Under the pieces are notes generated by a model. It saw only the letters and a list, made by a program, of their open reading frames with translations, was not told the origin of the DNA and ran no database searches. A program made the position numbers and the translations under genes. This document shows positions 35,510 through 43,853 of a stretch of 64,000 nt of DNA, piece after piece (within the stretch, counting starts at the first letter, position 1; the number at the start of each line of letters is the position of its first letter). This stretch comes from Streptomyces sp. NBC_01232 (GTDB taxonomy: Bacteria; Actinomycetota; Actinomycetes; Streptomycetales; Streptomycetaceae), in assembly GCF_035989885.1 (NCBI RefSeq), contig NZ_CP108518.1:8051001-8115000 (forward strand), read 5' to 3'.

Positions 35510-36307
35510 TCAGAGGAGCGGAGCCAGGGCCTCCGCGGCTGAGCCCAGGGCTGGTGCGTACGCCTGGATCTCCTCCCGGGAGACCAGGAAGGTGACGGCG
35601 GTGACGCTGACCCCGCCGACCGGCCGGCCCGCCGGACCGAGGATCGCGGCGCCGATGCAGCGGATGGCGGGCTCGTTCTCCTCGTCGTCCAGGGCGAAGC
35701 CCCGGGCCCGGACCTCCGCCAGTTGGGCGTACAGGGCCCGCTCGGTGGTGAGCGTCTGCGGGGTCCGGCGCGGCAGCCCGGTGGCGCCGATCAGGTCCCG
35801 CACCTCCTCGGCGGGCAGGTGCGCCAGGACGCTCTTGCCGATCGCCGTCGTGTGCAGGGGCATGCGCATGCCGACACGGGACGCGGTGCGGAAGGGCTGG
35901 TCCTCCCCGCCCTCCAGCTTGCGGATGCAGGTGATGGTCTCCCCGGTGTGCAGGGCGAGATGGACCGTCTGGCCGGTGGCCTCCCGGAGTCCGCCGAGGA
36001 TGCGCCCGATGCTGGCCGGCTCCCCGGCGCCGACGAGGGCGGACAGTCCGCGCAGCCGCGGCCCCACCCCGTACCGGCTGTCGGCCTCCCGGCGCACGAA
36101 GCCCTGCTCGGCCAGTGAGGCCAGGATGCGGAAGGTGCTCGACTTGGGCACGGCGGCCGCGGCCGTCAGCTCGGCGAGCCGGTGCGGTCCGCCGGGCGCG
36201 GCGACCGCCTCCAGGACGCGCAGGGACTTCTCCAGGGCGGAGCCGGCGGCCGAGGTCCGGCCCGCGCGGACGCCCGTCGCGCCCGTGGCTGCTGCATCCG
36301 TTGACAC
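35510..36307 (-). CDS. IclR-family transcriptional regulator
   Basis: Protein of 265 residues. An N-terminal winged helix (SALEKSLRVLEAVAAPGGPHRLAELTAAAAVPKSSTFRILASLAEQGFV) and a C-terminal IclR effector domain (MRMPLHTTAIGKSVLAHLP; FALDDEENEPAIRCIGAAIL). I placed the start at GTG 36307 because AGGAG lies five bases upstream of it; the GTG at 36313 overlaps that site. It diverges from the KDPG aldolase gene and probably controls it through the palindrome at 36364. Confidence 0.88.
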   Translation of the reverse strand: MSTDAAATGATGVRAGRTSAAGSALEKSLRVLEAVAAPGGPHRLAELTAAAAVPKSSTFRILASLAEQGFVRREADSRYGVGPRLRGLSALVGAGEPASIGRILGGLREATGQTVHLALHTGETITCIRKLEGGEDQPFRTASRVGMRMPLHTTAIGKSVLAHLPAEEVRDLIGATGLPRRTPQTLTTERALYAQLAEVRARGFALDDEENEPAIRCIGAAILGPAGRPVGGVSVTAVTFLVSREEIQAYAPALGSAAEALAPLL

Positions 36308-36328
36308 GAGCACTCCTGGCGTGTGTAG

Positions 36329-36340
36329 GGTCTAGACCAC
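36329..36340. promoter_or_regulatory. DasR-like palindrome in the IclR/KDPG aldolase intergenic region
   Basis: GGTCTAGACCAC contains the perfect palindrome GGTCTAGACC, the centre of the known DasR responsive element (ACTGGTCTAGACCACT). The right flank matches but the left flank has G instead of T. It lies in the 92-bp gap between the divergent genes. Confidence 0.4.
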
Positions 36341-36363
36341 ATGGTTCCGTCATACGGTACGCC

Positions 36364-36380
36364 GTTCCACTACGTGGAAC
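36364..36380. promoter_or_regulatory. IclR-type operator upstream of the KDPG aldolase gene
   Basis: GTTCCAC-TAC-GTGGAAC is a perfect 7+3+7 inverted repeat, close to operators reported for IclR-family proteins. It is 20 bp before ATG 36400 and next to the divergent IclR gene, so autoregulation plus control of the kinase/aldolase pair is likely. Confidence 0.6.
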
Positions 36381-36399
36381 GCAGGGGAGGGGTCCCGCG

Positions 36400-37101
36400 A
36401 TGCCCGATCACCCGTCCGGCCACCTGTACGCGGTGCTGGCCGCCCAGCGCGTGCTGCCGGTCCTGCGCAACACCGACGCCGACGAGGCCGTTCGCCGCAC
36501 CACCGCCCTCCTCGCCGCCGGTTGCCGCGCGGTCGAGCTGACCACGTCCACCCCCGGCTGGGCCGGGGCCGTCACCCGCACGGTCCCGCTGAACGACGTC
36601 CACGGCCGCAGCGCCCTCATCGGCGTCGGCACCGTCACCACCACCGCGCAGGCCGAGACCGCCCTGGACGCGGGCGCCGCCTTCCTGATCTCCCCGTACC
36701 CGGCCCCCGAGGTGCGCGCCGTCGCCGTACGCCGCGAAGCCGTCTTCATCGAGGGCGGGTTCACCCCCGGAGAGGTCGCCGCCGCCGTCCGCGCCGCCGG
36801 CGCCGCCAAGGTCTTCCCCGCCCACGTGGGCGGCCCCGGATTCGTCCGCTCCCTCAGGGCGGTACTGCCCGGGGCGGTGATCATCCCGACCGGCGGCATC
36901 CGGCCCGCCGAGGTCCCCGGGTGGCTGGCCGCGGGCGCGACGGCCGTCGGCATCGGGGACGGACTGCCGTCCGACCCGGGCGAACTGGCCGCCGTGTTCG
37001 CGGGTGTGGACGCGGATGCGGACGCGGATGCGGATGCGGATGCGGATGGGGATGCGGACGCGCCGCGCCGCGCGCCCCACGACGCCGCCGCGGGGCGCTG
37101 A
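36400..37101 (+). CDS. eda: KDPG/KHG aldolase
   Basis: Protein of 233 residues of the 2-dehydro-3-deoxyphosphogluconate aldolase family. The Schiff-base Lys137 (AAKVFPAHVGGPGFVRSL) and the catalytic Glu46 (RAVELTTST) are present, as are GVGTV and the phosphate-binding PTGGI and GIGDGL. It cleaves KDPG to pyruvate and glyceraldehyde-3-phosphate. GGGGAGG precedes the start. The tail is a run of Asp-Ala repeats (about 210-225) encoded by a hexanucleotide tandem repeat. The KDG kinase gene follows after two bases. Confidence 0.88.
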   Translation: MPDHPSGHLYAVLAAQRVLPVLRNTDADEAVRRTTALLAAGCRAVELTTSTPGWAGAVTRTVPLNDVHGRSALIGVGTVTTTAQAETALDAGAAFLISPYPAPEVRAVAVRREAVFIEGGFTPGEVAAAVRAAGAAKVFPAHVGGPGFVRSLRAVLPGAVIIPTGGIRPAEVPGWLAAGATAVGIGDGLPSDPGELAAVFAGVDADADADADADADGDADAPRRAPHDAAAGR

Positions 37102-37103
37102 CC

Positions 37104-38108
37104 GTGTCCGGAAGGCCCGCCACCGACTACGACGTCCTCGTACTCGGTGAGGTCCTGGTCGAGATCCACGCGGGCACCGCCCTGCGCGAGGCTGCCGACG
37201 GCACCCCGGCCCGCATCTCCTACTCCGGGGACGCCCTCAACGCGGCGGCCGCCGCGGCCGCGGCCGGTGCCCGCACCGCCCTGCTCGCCGTGGTCGGCGA
37301 CGACGAACTCAGCGTCCCGCTGCTGCGCCGGGCCGCCGGGCTCGGGGTGGACGTCTCCCACGTCCGCCGCGCCCCGCACCCCAACGGCGCCTACCTGCTC
37401 TCCGCCGACACCGACGGCGACCGCGAGTTCGTCTACTGGCGCACCCGCAGCGCCGGTTCCACCCTCGCACCCCGGCACGTGGCCTCCTGGCGCGAGCTGC
37501 TGACCCGTTGCGGCGCGCTCGTCACCAGCGGCATCACCGGCGCCCTGTCGCCGAGCAGCCACGACGCCGTCCTGGCCGCCGCCCACCTCGTGCACGGGGC
37601 CGGCGGGCACCTGACGTACGACCCCAACTTCCGCTCCCGGCTCACCGGCCGGGCCGAGGCCCGCGAGCTGCTGGCCCGGATCGCTCCGCTGACCGGGCTG
37701 CTCAAGACCTCCTGTCCGGCCGACGCGCAGGCCCTCGTGGACACCGCCGACCCGCGCACCGCCGCCGCACGCTGCCGCGCGCTGGGTGCCCGTACGGTCG
37801 CGGTCACCGCGGGCGCCGGCCGGATCCTGCTGGACGACGGCACGCGGGCGGCGTACCGGTCGGTGCCCGTCAACGCCGCCCCGGTGGACGCGACCGGGGC
37901 GGGCGACTGCTTCACCGGCACCACCACCGCCCGGCTCGCCCTCGGCGACTGTCTCGAGGACGCCGTGGCGTACGGCACGGCGGCAGCCTCCCTCTCGGTC
38001 TCCGGCCGCGGCGGCACCGGGCACGTCCCCGCCTTCGGCGAGACGGCGGCACTGGCCGCCGCCCACCGGCGGATCAGCCCTCCGGGGCAGTCGTCTCCGG
38101 CTCGGTGA
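37104..38108 (+). CDS. kdgK: PfkB-family sugar kinase, probable 2-keto-3-deoxygluconate kinase
   Basis: Protein of 334 residues from GTG 37104. The PfkB signatures are GEVLVEIHAG ... SYSGDALNAAAAAAAAGA near the N-terminus and DATGAGDCFTG (262-272, catalytic Asp268) near the C-terminus. Its adjacency to KDPG aldolase and an IclR regulator points to 2-keto-3-deoxygluconate as substrate, giving KDPG; this is inference from context. The GGD motif of the family reads SGD here. The 3' end overlaps the convergent serpin gene by 35 bp. Confidence 0.82.
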   Translation: MSGRPATDYDVLVLGEVLVEIHAGTALREAADGTPARISYSGDALNAAAAAAAAGARTALLAVVGDDELSVPLLRRAAGLGVDVSHVRRAPHPNGAYLLSADTDGDREFVYWRTRSAGSTLAPRHVASWRELLTRCGALVTSGITGALSPSSHDAVLAAAHLVHGAGGHLTYDPNFRSRLTGRAEARELLARIAPLTGLLKTSCPADAQALVDTADPRTAAARCRALGARTVAVTAGAGRILLDDGTRAAYRSVPVNAAPVDATGAGDCFTGTTTARLALGDCLEDAVAYGTAAASLSVSGRGGTGHVPAFGETAALAAAHRRISPPGQSSPAR

Positions 38109-39330
38109 CCCAGCCCGCGGCGAGGACCAGCCGCGAGGCCCGGTGGACCGCCAGGAAGCCGAACGGCCGGTCGATGCGGACCTCGGCCCGGCGGACCCGG
38201 TGCTTCCCGCGGGGCGGTGCGCCGGTGCCGGGCCGCGCCAAGACGGCGGTGACGGCCGCCGCCTCGAACCCCGCCGCGTGGAAACGGGCCGTTGCGGCCT
38301 GCTGAGCCGAACCGATCGCCAGCGGCTCGGAACTGATGCCGGGGAAGTGGGCGGACGTCTCGTCGGTGGCGCTCTCCAGCCCGAAGAGTGGCGCGTGGTC
38401 GAGCAGATCGTGCTCGGTGCGCAGGGCGAAGGCCACGGTGGAGACGCTCAGCAGGTCCCCCGGGACGTACGTGACCACGGTGCGGATCGCCAGGCCGGGG
38501 CCCGGGGTTCCGTCGGGGAGCGCGTTGCCTGCGACGGAGGGTGCGTCGCCGGTGACGACGGCGAGACCGGTCGCCAGCACCTCGCGTGGCGGTGTCCGCT
38601 CCCCGCCGAGCAGGAGGTGCACGTCCACGTCCTCGGTGCCGGCCACCTCCAGGACGGTCACGGCTCCGGCAGGCCCGCCGGCCACCCGGACGTCGTCCAA
38701 CGACGAGGTGGTCCGCGACAGGCGCCGCAGGGCCCGCCCCGCCCAGGGGCCTTCGGCCTCCACCGCGGATGCCCCGTTCGGCCCCTTGGCCTCATTGGTT
38801 CTGTTGACCTTCTTCGCCTCCTTCGCCTCCTTCGCCTCCTTGAAGGGGGCGGCCCACCGCACCCGGAGCGCGAGCGCGGAGGCCAGGACGAGCCGGGTGT
38901 CCTCGGGCCACGACACCGGTACGTGCTCGATCAGCCCGCCGGTCCGCTCCGCCGCCCACGTGTCCAGGACCTTCCCGTCGGCGTCCGGGACACCGGTCAG
39001 CGTTCCCCGGGCGCCCGCCGGGAGCTTCGCCGACCAGACGTCGTCCAGCGGGACTTCGGCCCTGGTCCACAGTCCCGTCGCCGTCTGCAGACCCCGTACG
39101 TCCGCCAGTGCGGCCAGCAGCTCCCGCGCCGCCCCGGCTGCGGCCCGGGCGGGCAGGCCGAGCGACTGCGCCAGCTCGTCGCGGGCCGGCCCGGCCGCGC
39201 CGTCGGCGAGCAGGGCGAGCAGCGGCCAGACCCCGGCGGCGGCGTGGACGGTGCCCGCGTCGCCGGCAGGGGCCTGCATGGCCCAGCGCGTCGCGAGACG
39301 GTTGACCGCCCGTATCGTCGAGTTCCTCAT
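38074..39330 (-). CDS. Serpin-family protein
   Basis: Protein of 418 residues. Serpin landmarks: an N-terminal helix with VHAAAGVWPLLALLADGAAG, the breach region TRLVLASALALRVRWAAPF, a hinge-like GFEAAAVTAV before the reactive loop, and the C-terminal IDRPFGFLAVHRASRLVLAAGWVTEP. The hinge pattern of small residues is what inhibitory serpins need for loop insertion, so a protease inhibitor is possible. There is no signal peptide, so the target would be inside the cell. A (KEA)n insertion near 165-175 follows the W-A-A-P-F strand. Confidence 0.8.
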   Translation of the reverse strand: MRNSTIRAVNRLATRWAMQAPAGDAGTVHAAAGVWPLLALLADGAAGPARDELAQSLGLPARAAAGAARELLAALADVRGLQTATGLWTRAEVPLDDVWSAKLPAGARGTLTGVPDADGKVLDTWAAERTGGLIEHVPVSWPEDTRLVLASALALRVRWAAPFKEAKEAKEAKKVNRTNEAKGPNGASAVEAEGPWAGRALRRLSRTTSSLDDVRVAGGPAGAVTVLEVAGTEDVDVHLLLGGERTPPREVLATGLAVVTGDAPSVAGNALPDGTPGPGLAIRTVVTYVPGDLLSVSTVAFALRTEHDLLDHAPLFGLESATDETSAHFPGISSEPLAIGSAQQAATARFHAAGFEAAAVTAVLARPGTGAPPRGKHRVRRAEVRIDRPFGFLAVHRASRLVLAAGWVTEPETTAPEG

Positions 39331-39463
39331 GCGGTGGAGCGTAGACGGGCGGACGGGGAGCGCACGTGGAGGGGCGCCGCCGGGCCGGATGGAATTCCGC
39401 GGCCCGGCGGCGCCGGTCGGAGGTGGCGCCCGCCGCAGGCGGGAGTGCCGAGGCGGGCTCCGG

Positions 39464-40789
39464 TCAGCGGCCGCGCAGACCCCGGTCGACGGCCGTCATC
39501 AGCTCTCCGTCGGCGGTGTCCGCGTCGAGCGACCAGACCATCGCACCGCCGAGGCCGTGCGCGCGGACGTACCCGGTCTTGGCCCGCAGCACCTGCGGGT
39601 CGTCGTACGTCCACAGGGTGGTGCCGTCGAACAGCCAGGCGTGGCCGCCGCGCCGGTCCCGGTGGACCGTGTAGGTACCGGAGTCGGCCAGCTTCTTCAG
39701 CGCCTTGTAGTCCTCGTACCCGGCGGCCCAGGTGGCCGGCGCCGGACCCGTGGCGGGCTGCCCCATGCCGTCCCCGCCACCGCTGACGCCGGTCCAGCCC
39801 TGCCCGTAGAACGGCATGCCCATCACCAGCTTCTTCGCGGGAGCGCCGCGCCGGAGCCAGGCGCTCACCGTCCCGTCGACGCTGAAGTCGCCCCGGGCGT
39901 GGAGCGCGGACTGCTGGGCGGTCCTCGGTTCGCCGGACACGTGGAAGTCGTAGCCCTGGAGGGTCACGAAGTCCAGATCGCGCATGATCCGGGGGACGTC
40001 GAAGCCCGCGTCGATCTTGGCGGGCGCGGTCGGGACGAAGGCGGACAGCTCGTACTTGGCCTTCTTCTGGCTGCGCGCGTAGGCGTCGAGCTGTGTGCGG
40101 AACTCCTTGACGAGGGCGGTGAAGTTGCGCTTGTCCTCGGGCCTGAACTTGGTGTCCGTGTCACCGGCGGAGCCGGGCCACTCCCAGTCGAGGTCGATCC
40201 CGTCGAACACACCGGCCGCCGCGCCCGCGCCGCCGCGGGCGCCGTCCTGCGGGAGGTTGCCCTTGATGTAGAGGTCGATGCAGGACTCGACGAAGGCCTT
40301 GCGGGAGGCCGGGGTGAGCGCGGCGTCCGAGAAGTGGGTGGACCAGCTCCAGCCGCCGAGCGAGATCAGCACCTTGAGCCCGGGGTGCTTGGCCTTGAGC
40401 TCGCGCAGCTGGTTGAAGTTGCCTGCGAGCGGCTGCTCGCCGGTGTCGGCGACCCCGTCGACGGAGTTCGCGGCATCGAGCGGACGCACGTAGTCGGCCC
40501 AGGCGTCGGCCTCGCCGGGCACGTTGCCGGTGAAGCACTTGCCCTGCGGACTGACGTTGCCGAAGGCGTAGTTGATGTGGGTGAGCTTTCCGGCGGAGCC
40601 GTTCTCGTCCAGGTCCTGGACCTGGAAGTCCCGTCCGTAGACGCCCCATTGGGTGAAGTAGCCGACCTTCTTGTACGGGCGGTCGTGGCCGCCGCCTTCG
40701 GCCTGCGCGGCCGCGGCGGGCGCGAAGGCGGTCAGCAGGGAGAGGGAGCAGGCGGCGACGGCCAGTCTGCCGAGCATGCTGCGGCGCAT
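39464..40789 (-). CDS. Secreted GH18 chitinase
   Basis: Protein of 441 residues. Signal peptide (MRRSMLGRLAVAACSLSLLTAFAPAAAAQA), then a single GH18 barrel: KVGYFTQWGVYGR, KVLISLGGWSWS, catalytic DGIDLDWE (196-203, acid Glu203), MRDLDFVTLQGYDFHV and a final strand GGAMVWSLD. There is no separate carbohydrate-binding module. It would hydrolyse chitin to oligosaccharides outside the cell. A near-consensus DasR site lies 65 bp upstream, suggesting repression that is lifted by glucosamine-6-phosphate-type signals. Confidence 0.93.
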   Translation of the reverse strand: MRRSMLGRLAVAACSLSLLTAFAPAAAAQAEGGGHDRPYKKVGYFTQWGVYGRDFQVQDLDENGSAGKLTHINYAFGNVSPQGKCFTGNVPGEADAWADYVRPLDAANSVDGVADTGEQPLAGNFNQLRELKAKHPGLKVLISLGGWSWSTHFSDAALTPASRKAFVESCIDLYIKGNLPQDGARGGAGAAAGVFDGIDLDWEWPGSAGDTDTKFRPEDKRNFTALVKEFRTQLDAYARSQKKAKYELSAFVPTAPAKIDAGFDVPRIMRDLDFVTLQGYDFHVSGEPRTAQQSALHARGDFSVDGTVSAWLRRGAPAKKLVMGMPFYGQGWTGVSGGGDGMGQPATGPAPATWAAGYEDYKALKKLADSGTYTVHRDRRGGHAWLFDGTTLWTYDDPQVLRAKTGYVRAHGLGGAMVWSLDADTADGELMTAVDRGLRGR

Positions 40790-40853
40790 GGGCTTCCTTT
40801 GCGGATGCGGGGAGCGGGGCGTGTGCGCGTGCGCGGTGCATGCCGGAAACTAT

Positions 40854-40865
40854 TGGTCTGGACCA
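40854..40865. promoter_or_regulatory. DasR responsive element upstream of the chitinase gene
   Basis: TGGTCTGGACCA is a perfect inverted repeat (TGGTC-TG-GACCA) and matches the known dre consensus core TGGTCTAGACCA at 11 of 12 positions. It lies 64-76 bp upstream of the chitinase start. DasR is the GntR-family master regulator of chitin and N-acetylglucosamine use in Streptomyces. Confidence 0.75.
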
Positions 40866-41016
40866 GAGCGGTCAAGGGGGCGGCCGAAACTCGCTCTCCG
40901 CGGGAGCGCCAGCCTCCACCGGCCGGTTCGGTGCCGGATGCGGGGAGCCGGAGGGGTGATGAAACTCTCGGCCTGGGATGATGTGCGCCGGGGAGCGGGT
41001 CGAAGACGGGGCGGGG

Positions 41017-41574
41017 ATGAGCGGGCGCGTGTTCGCAGGGGACGAGCCGGACGGCCACCGGCCGCTGAGGAGATGGGAGCCGGTGGCGGTGCCCGGGCCG
41101 GAGCGCGATTGGCGGCCCGCGCCCGAGTACCAGGCGAACCCGAATCCGGCGGTGCAGTACGGGATGTGGGATTCGGTGGCCCTCTCCCACCGGCCGATCG
41201 GTGTGCTTCCGCCACCCCTGCAGGCGTACGCGGCCAGGCTGGTGCTGCTGGTGGAGCAGAGCTGGGAAGACCTCGGTCAAGTGGACGTCGCCACGTTCCG
41301 ACTGGGCCGGCACTTCTTCGTCCTGAGTCAGTTCACCGAGGTGGAGGACACGGGCGTCACCGTGTGGCTCGACCGTCGGCACACCGACGACGAGGCGGCC
41401 CTCGCGGAGCTCGTCGACATCCTGGGCATCCCGGGTGACCGCGTACGCGACATCACCTGGTGCCCGCATCCGGTGGTGGAGCATGAGCTCAACCCGCGGC
41501 CCCGCCCCGAGGACGCTCCGCGTCCATCGCGCCTGCCACGCCTGCCGCGCTTCCTCCGGACGAGGAGGAAGTAG
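41017..41574 (+). CDS. Hypothetical protein
   Basis: Protein of 185 residues if it starts MSGRVFAGDEP at 41017; in-frame ATGs at 40978 and 40981 would lengthen it, and none has a convincing ribosome-binding site. I do not recognise the family. The body has a beta-strand-like region VDVATFRLGRHFFVLSQFTEVEDTGVTVWLDRRHTDDEAALAELVDILGIPGDRV and a basic, Arg/Pro-rich C-terminus (PSRLPRLPRFLRTRRK). No signal peptide or membrane helix. It precedes the YbjQ cluster on the same strand by 156 bp. Confidence 0.55.
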   Translation: MSGRVFAGDEPDGHRPLRRWEPVAVPGPERDWRPAPEYQANPNPAVQYGMWDSVALSHRPIGVLPPPLQAYAARLVLLVEQSWEDLGQVDVATFRLGRHFFVLSQFTEVEDTGVTVWLDRRHTDDEAALAELVDILGIPGDRVRDITWCPHPVVEHELNPRPRPEDAPRPSRLPRLPRFLRTRRK

Positions 41575-41730
41575 TCGCGGAAGGGGTGTGCGTCCCGACG
41601 GTCCAAGGGCCAGGGGCATCGGATCAGTTGGAGCCAGTGCTCACTCTCGCACCGGTTCCTTCGATGGCGTAATCTGCCGAAATGCCGACGTGAACCGTGC
41701 GGTGGGCCGAGAGACCGAGGGCAGGAGCCG

Positions 41731-42603
41731 ATGGCACCGCGACGAGACACCGGTCCGCCGGGCGCCGCTGCCGGCGGGGCGGCAGGACCGCGGTCGGGCG
41801 GCACCTGGGACTCGGCGCTGTCGTCCGAGGAGTTCACCGCGATCAGCGGTGCCGGGTTCGATCCGGTCGGGCAGGTGCTCGGCGCCGCCGTGTTCAACAT
41901 CGGGTCCGCGGGCGGCTGGGAATGCCCGGGCAATTGGTCGGTCACCGGCGATGGCGTGGTTCCGTCGCCGAGGTGGGCGTCGTCCTTGTCGCAGGTGGTG
42001 AGGACGATGTACCGGGCCCGCAGGCTGGCCCTGTCCCGCGCGGTGGCCGAATGCGGCGCCCTCGGCGGCGACGGGATCGTGGGCGTCGAGCTGCAGGTCG
42101 GCGGGTTTTCGGCAGGGAGCATGGAGTTCACCGCGCTGGGCACCGCGGTCCGCGCCCGCTCCCGCATCCGGCCGCGCACGCCCTTCACGTCACATCTGGG
42201 CGGCCAGGACTTCGCCAAGCTCCTGCACGCAGGATGGGTTCCCGCCCAACTCGCCTTCGGCATCGCCCTCGCAACCCGCCACGACGACTGGCGCACCTCG
42301 CTCCGGATCCCCGGCGCCACCGGGAACCAGGAGGTCGACGGCTACACCCAGCTGATCGGCCACGCCCGCCGCGATGCACGCAAGCAGCTCGTCCTCGACG
42401 CGGCGAAGCACGGCGGCGACGGGTTGGTGGTGGACGACATGGATCTGAGCGTGAGCGAGAGCGAGTGCCCCACGTACGGATCGACGCGAGACCTCAGCGC
42501 GGAGGCGGTCTTCGTCGGCACCTCCATCGTCCGGTTCGGCCGCTCCGCGCGGCCCGCCGGCGCCGGACCACTGACCATCATGAGACTGGAGCGCGAGCAC
42601 TGA
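41731..42603 (+). CDS. Protein with two divergent YbjQ-like domains
   Basis: Protein of 290 residues from ATG 41731 (AGGAG upstream). Two copies of the YbjQ-like motif are visible: SALSSEEFTAISGAGFDPVGQVLGAAVFNIG and TSHLGGQDFAKLLHAGWVPAQLAFGIALA, each followed by an ARxxALxxAxxxGxDGIVGV-type helix and strand. YbjQ (UPF0145) proteins form pentameric beta-rich rings of unknown function. The second half is more degenerate. It is the first gene of a three-gene cluster; the next starts two bases after its stop. Confidence 0.7.
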   Translation: MAPRRDTGPPGAAAGGAAGPRSGGTWDSALSSEEFTAISGAGFDPVGQVLGAAVFNIGSAGGWECPGNWSVTGDGVVPSPRWASSLSQVVRTMYRARRLALSRAVAECGALGGDGIVGVELQVGGFSAGSMEFTALGTAVRARSRIRPRTPFTSHLGGQDFAKLLHAGWVPAQLAFGIALATRHDDWRTSLRIPGATGNQEVDGYTQLIGHARRDARKQLVLDAAKHGGDGLVVDDMDLSVSESECPTYGSTRDLSAEAVFVGTSIVRFGRSARPAGAGPLTIMRLEREH

Positions 42604-42604
42604 C

Positions 42605-43468
42605 ATGACCGAACGAACGGGGCTGGAAGCGAACGGGGAAGCTGCCCGGCCGGCAGCGCAGGACACGGCCTTGGACGCGATGCGGCGGCTCGCGCAGCTC
42701 CAGCCGGGGGAGAAGGGCTCGTTCTTCACCTCGGACCTGTCCGTGAACGAGTTCCTGCTGGTGCGCGAGGCGGGCTTCCGCCCGCTCGGCCTGGTCCTCG
42801 GCTCCTCCGTCTACCATGTCGGCCTCCAGCTCGGCCGGTGGTCGAAGAACCAGGAGCTGACCAAGCTGTCACAGGCCATGTACGAGGCGCGCGAGCTCGC
42901 GATGAGCCGGATGGAGGCCGAGGCGAGCGCTCTGGGGGCGGACGGGATCGTGGGCGTGCGGCTGGACATCGAGTTCAAGGAGTTCGGATCGGACATCGCC
43001 GAGTTCATCGCGGTCGGCACGGCGGTGAAAGCCGACGGCGCGGACCCGGGACCGGGCGGGACATGGCTCAACAACAAGGGCAAGCCGTTCACCTCGGACC
43101 TGTCGGGCCAGGAATTCTGGACGCTGATCCGCGCCGGATACGCGCCCCTGGACCTCGTCATGGGGTCGTGCGTCTACCACGTGGCGCACCAGCGCTTCAC
43201 CCAAGTGCTGAGCAACGCGGGCCGCAACGTCGAGATCGAGCCCTTCACCCAGGCCCTCTACGAGGCGCGCGACCTGGCGATGAGCCGCATGCGGGCCGAG
43301 GGCCAGGCGCTGGAGGCCGAAGGCATCGTGGCAGTGCAGCTGCGGCAGCACTCCCATACCTGGGGAGGGCACACCACCGAGTTCTTCGCCATCGGGACGG
43401 CGGTGCGCCCGCTCCGCGACGACCACGTCATCGACCGACCGGCCTTGGTGCTGAGCCTCGATGCCTGA
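42605..43468 (+). CDS. Protein with two YbjQ domains
   Basis: Protein of 287 residues. Two clear YbjQ repeats: FTSDLSVNEFLLVREAGFRPLGLVLGSSVYHVG and FTSDLSGQEFWTLIRAGYAPLDLVMGSCVYHVA, each followed by LYEARELAMSRMEAEASALGADGIVGVRL-type and ..FIAVGTAV segments. It is better conserved than the preceding paralogue, so that gene is probably a diverged duplicate. No signal or membrane segment. The next gene overlaps its last eight bases. The function is unknown; heavy-metal binding has been suggested for relatives but nothing here shows it. Confidence 0.78.
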   Translation: MTERTGLEANGEAARPAAQDTALDAMRRLAQLQPGEKGSFFTSDLSVNEFLLVREAGFRPLGLVLGSSVYHVGLQLGRWSKNQELTKLSQAMYEARELAMSRMEAEASALGADGIVGVRLDIEFKEFGSDIAEFIAVGTAVKADGADPGPGGTWLNNKGKPFTSDLSGQEFWTLIRAGYAPLDLVMGSCVYHVAHQRFTQVLSNAGRNVEIEPFTQALYEARDLAMSRMRAEGQALEAEGIVAVQLRQHSHTWGGHTTEFFAIGTAVRPLRDDHVIDRPALVLSLDA

Positions 43469-43853
43469 GCCGGAAGTGGAGCTGCTGGCCGCGGCGCTGC
43501 GCCAGGACAGCACGGACCTGAACCTCTACGCGAACGTGCTGACCGCGAAGCTGGCGGATTCCCTGCCCGCCGGCGCCGTCCGGGTCGGGCGCAGACGTTC
43601 CTTCGCGGAACGGGTGGCCGGACGCGCGGGTTCGGTCGCTGAACTGGACGTCGTGCTCGGAGAGCAGCGGCTCCTGCTGAGGATGGACCACGGCCGGGTG
43701 ACCGGGGAGATCTGCCACGAGGTGCGGGGCATCGTGCTCTCGCGGCGCCGGGTGAAACTCGACGAGTGGATCGATGCCCTGGCCCGCGCTCTGGCGGACG
43801 CCGCGGCCTCGAGCGCCCGCGCCCGCGAGGCCGTGGAGCGCTTCCTGGCCTGA
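43461..43853 (+). CDS. Small protein of the YbjQ cluster, unknown function
   Basis: Protein of 130 residues. It begins inside the end of the YbjQ gene, so it is co-translated. It has an alpha-rich N-terminus (VELLAAALRQDSTDLNLYANVLTAKLADSLP), a basic RVGRRRSF patch, a beta core (ELDVVLGEQRLLLRMDHGRVTGEICHEVRGIVLSRRRVKLDEWIDALARALADAAA) and a helical tail. I do not recognise it. The tight linkage suggests it works with the YbjQ proteins, perhaps as an adaptor. Confidence 0.65.
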   Translation: MPEPEVELLAAALRQDSTDLNLYANVLTAKLADSLPAGAVRVGRRRSFAERVAGRAGSVAELDVVLGEQRLLLRMDHGRVTGEICHEVRGIVLSRRRVKLDEWIDALARALADAAASSARAREAVERFLA

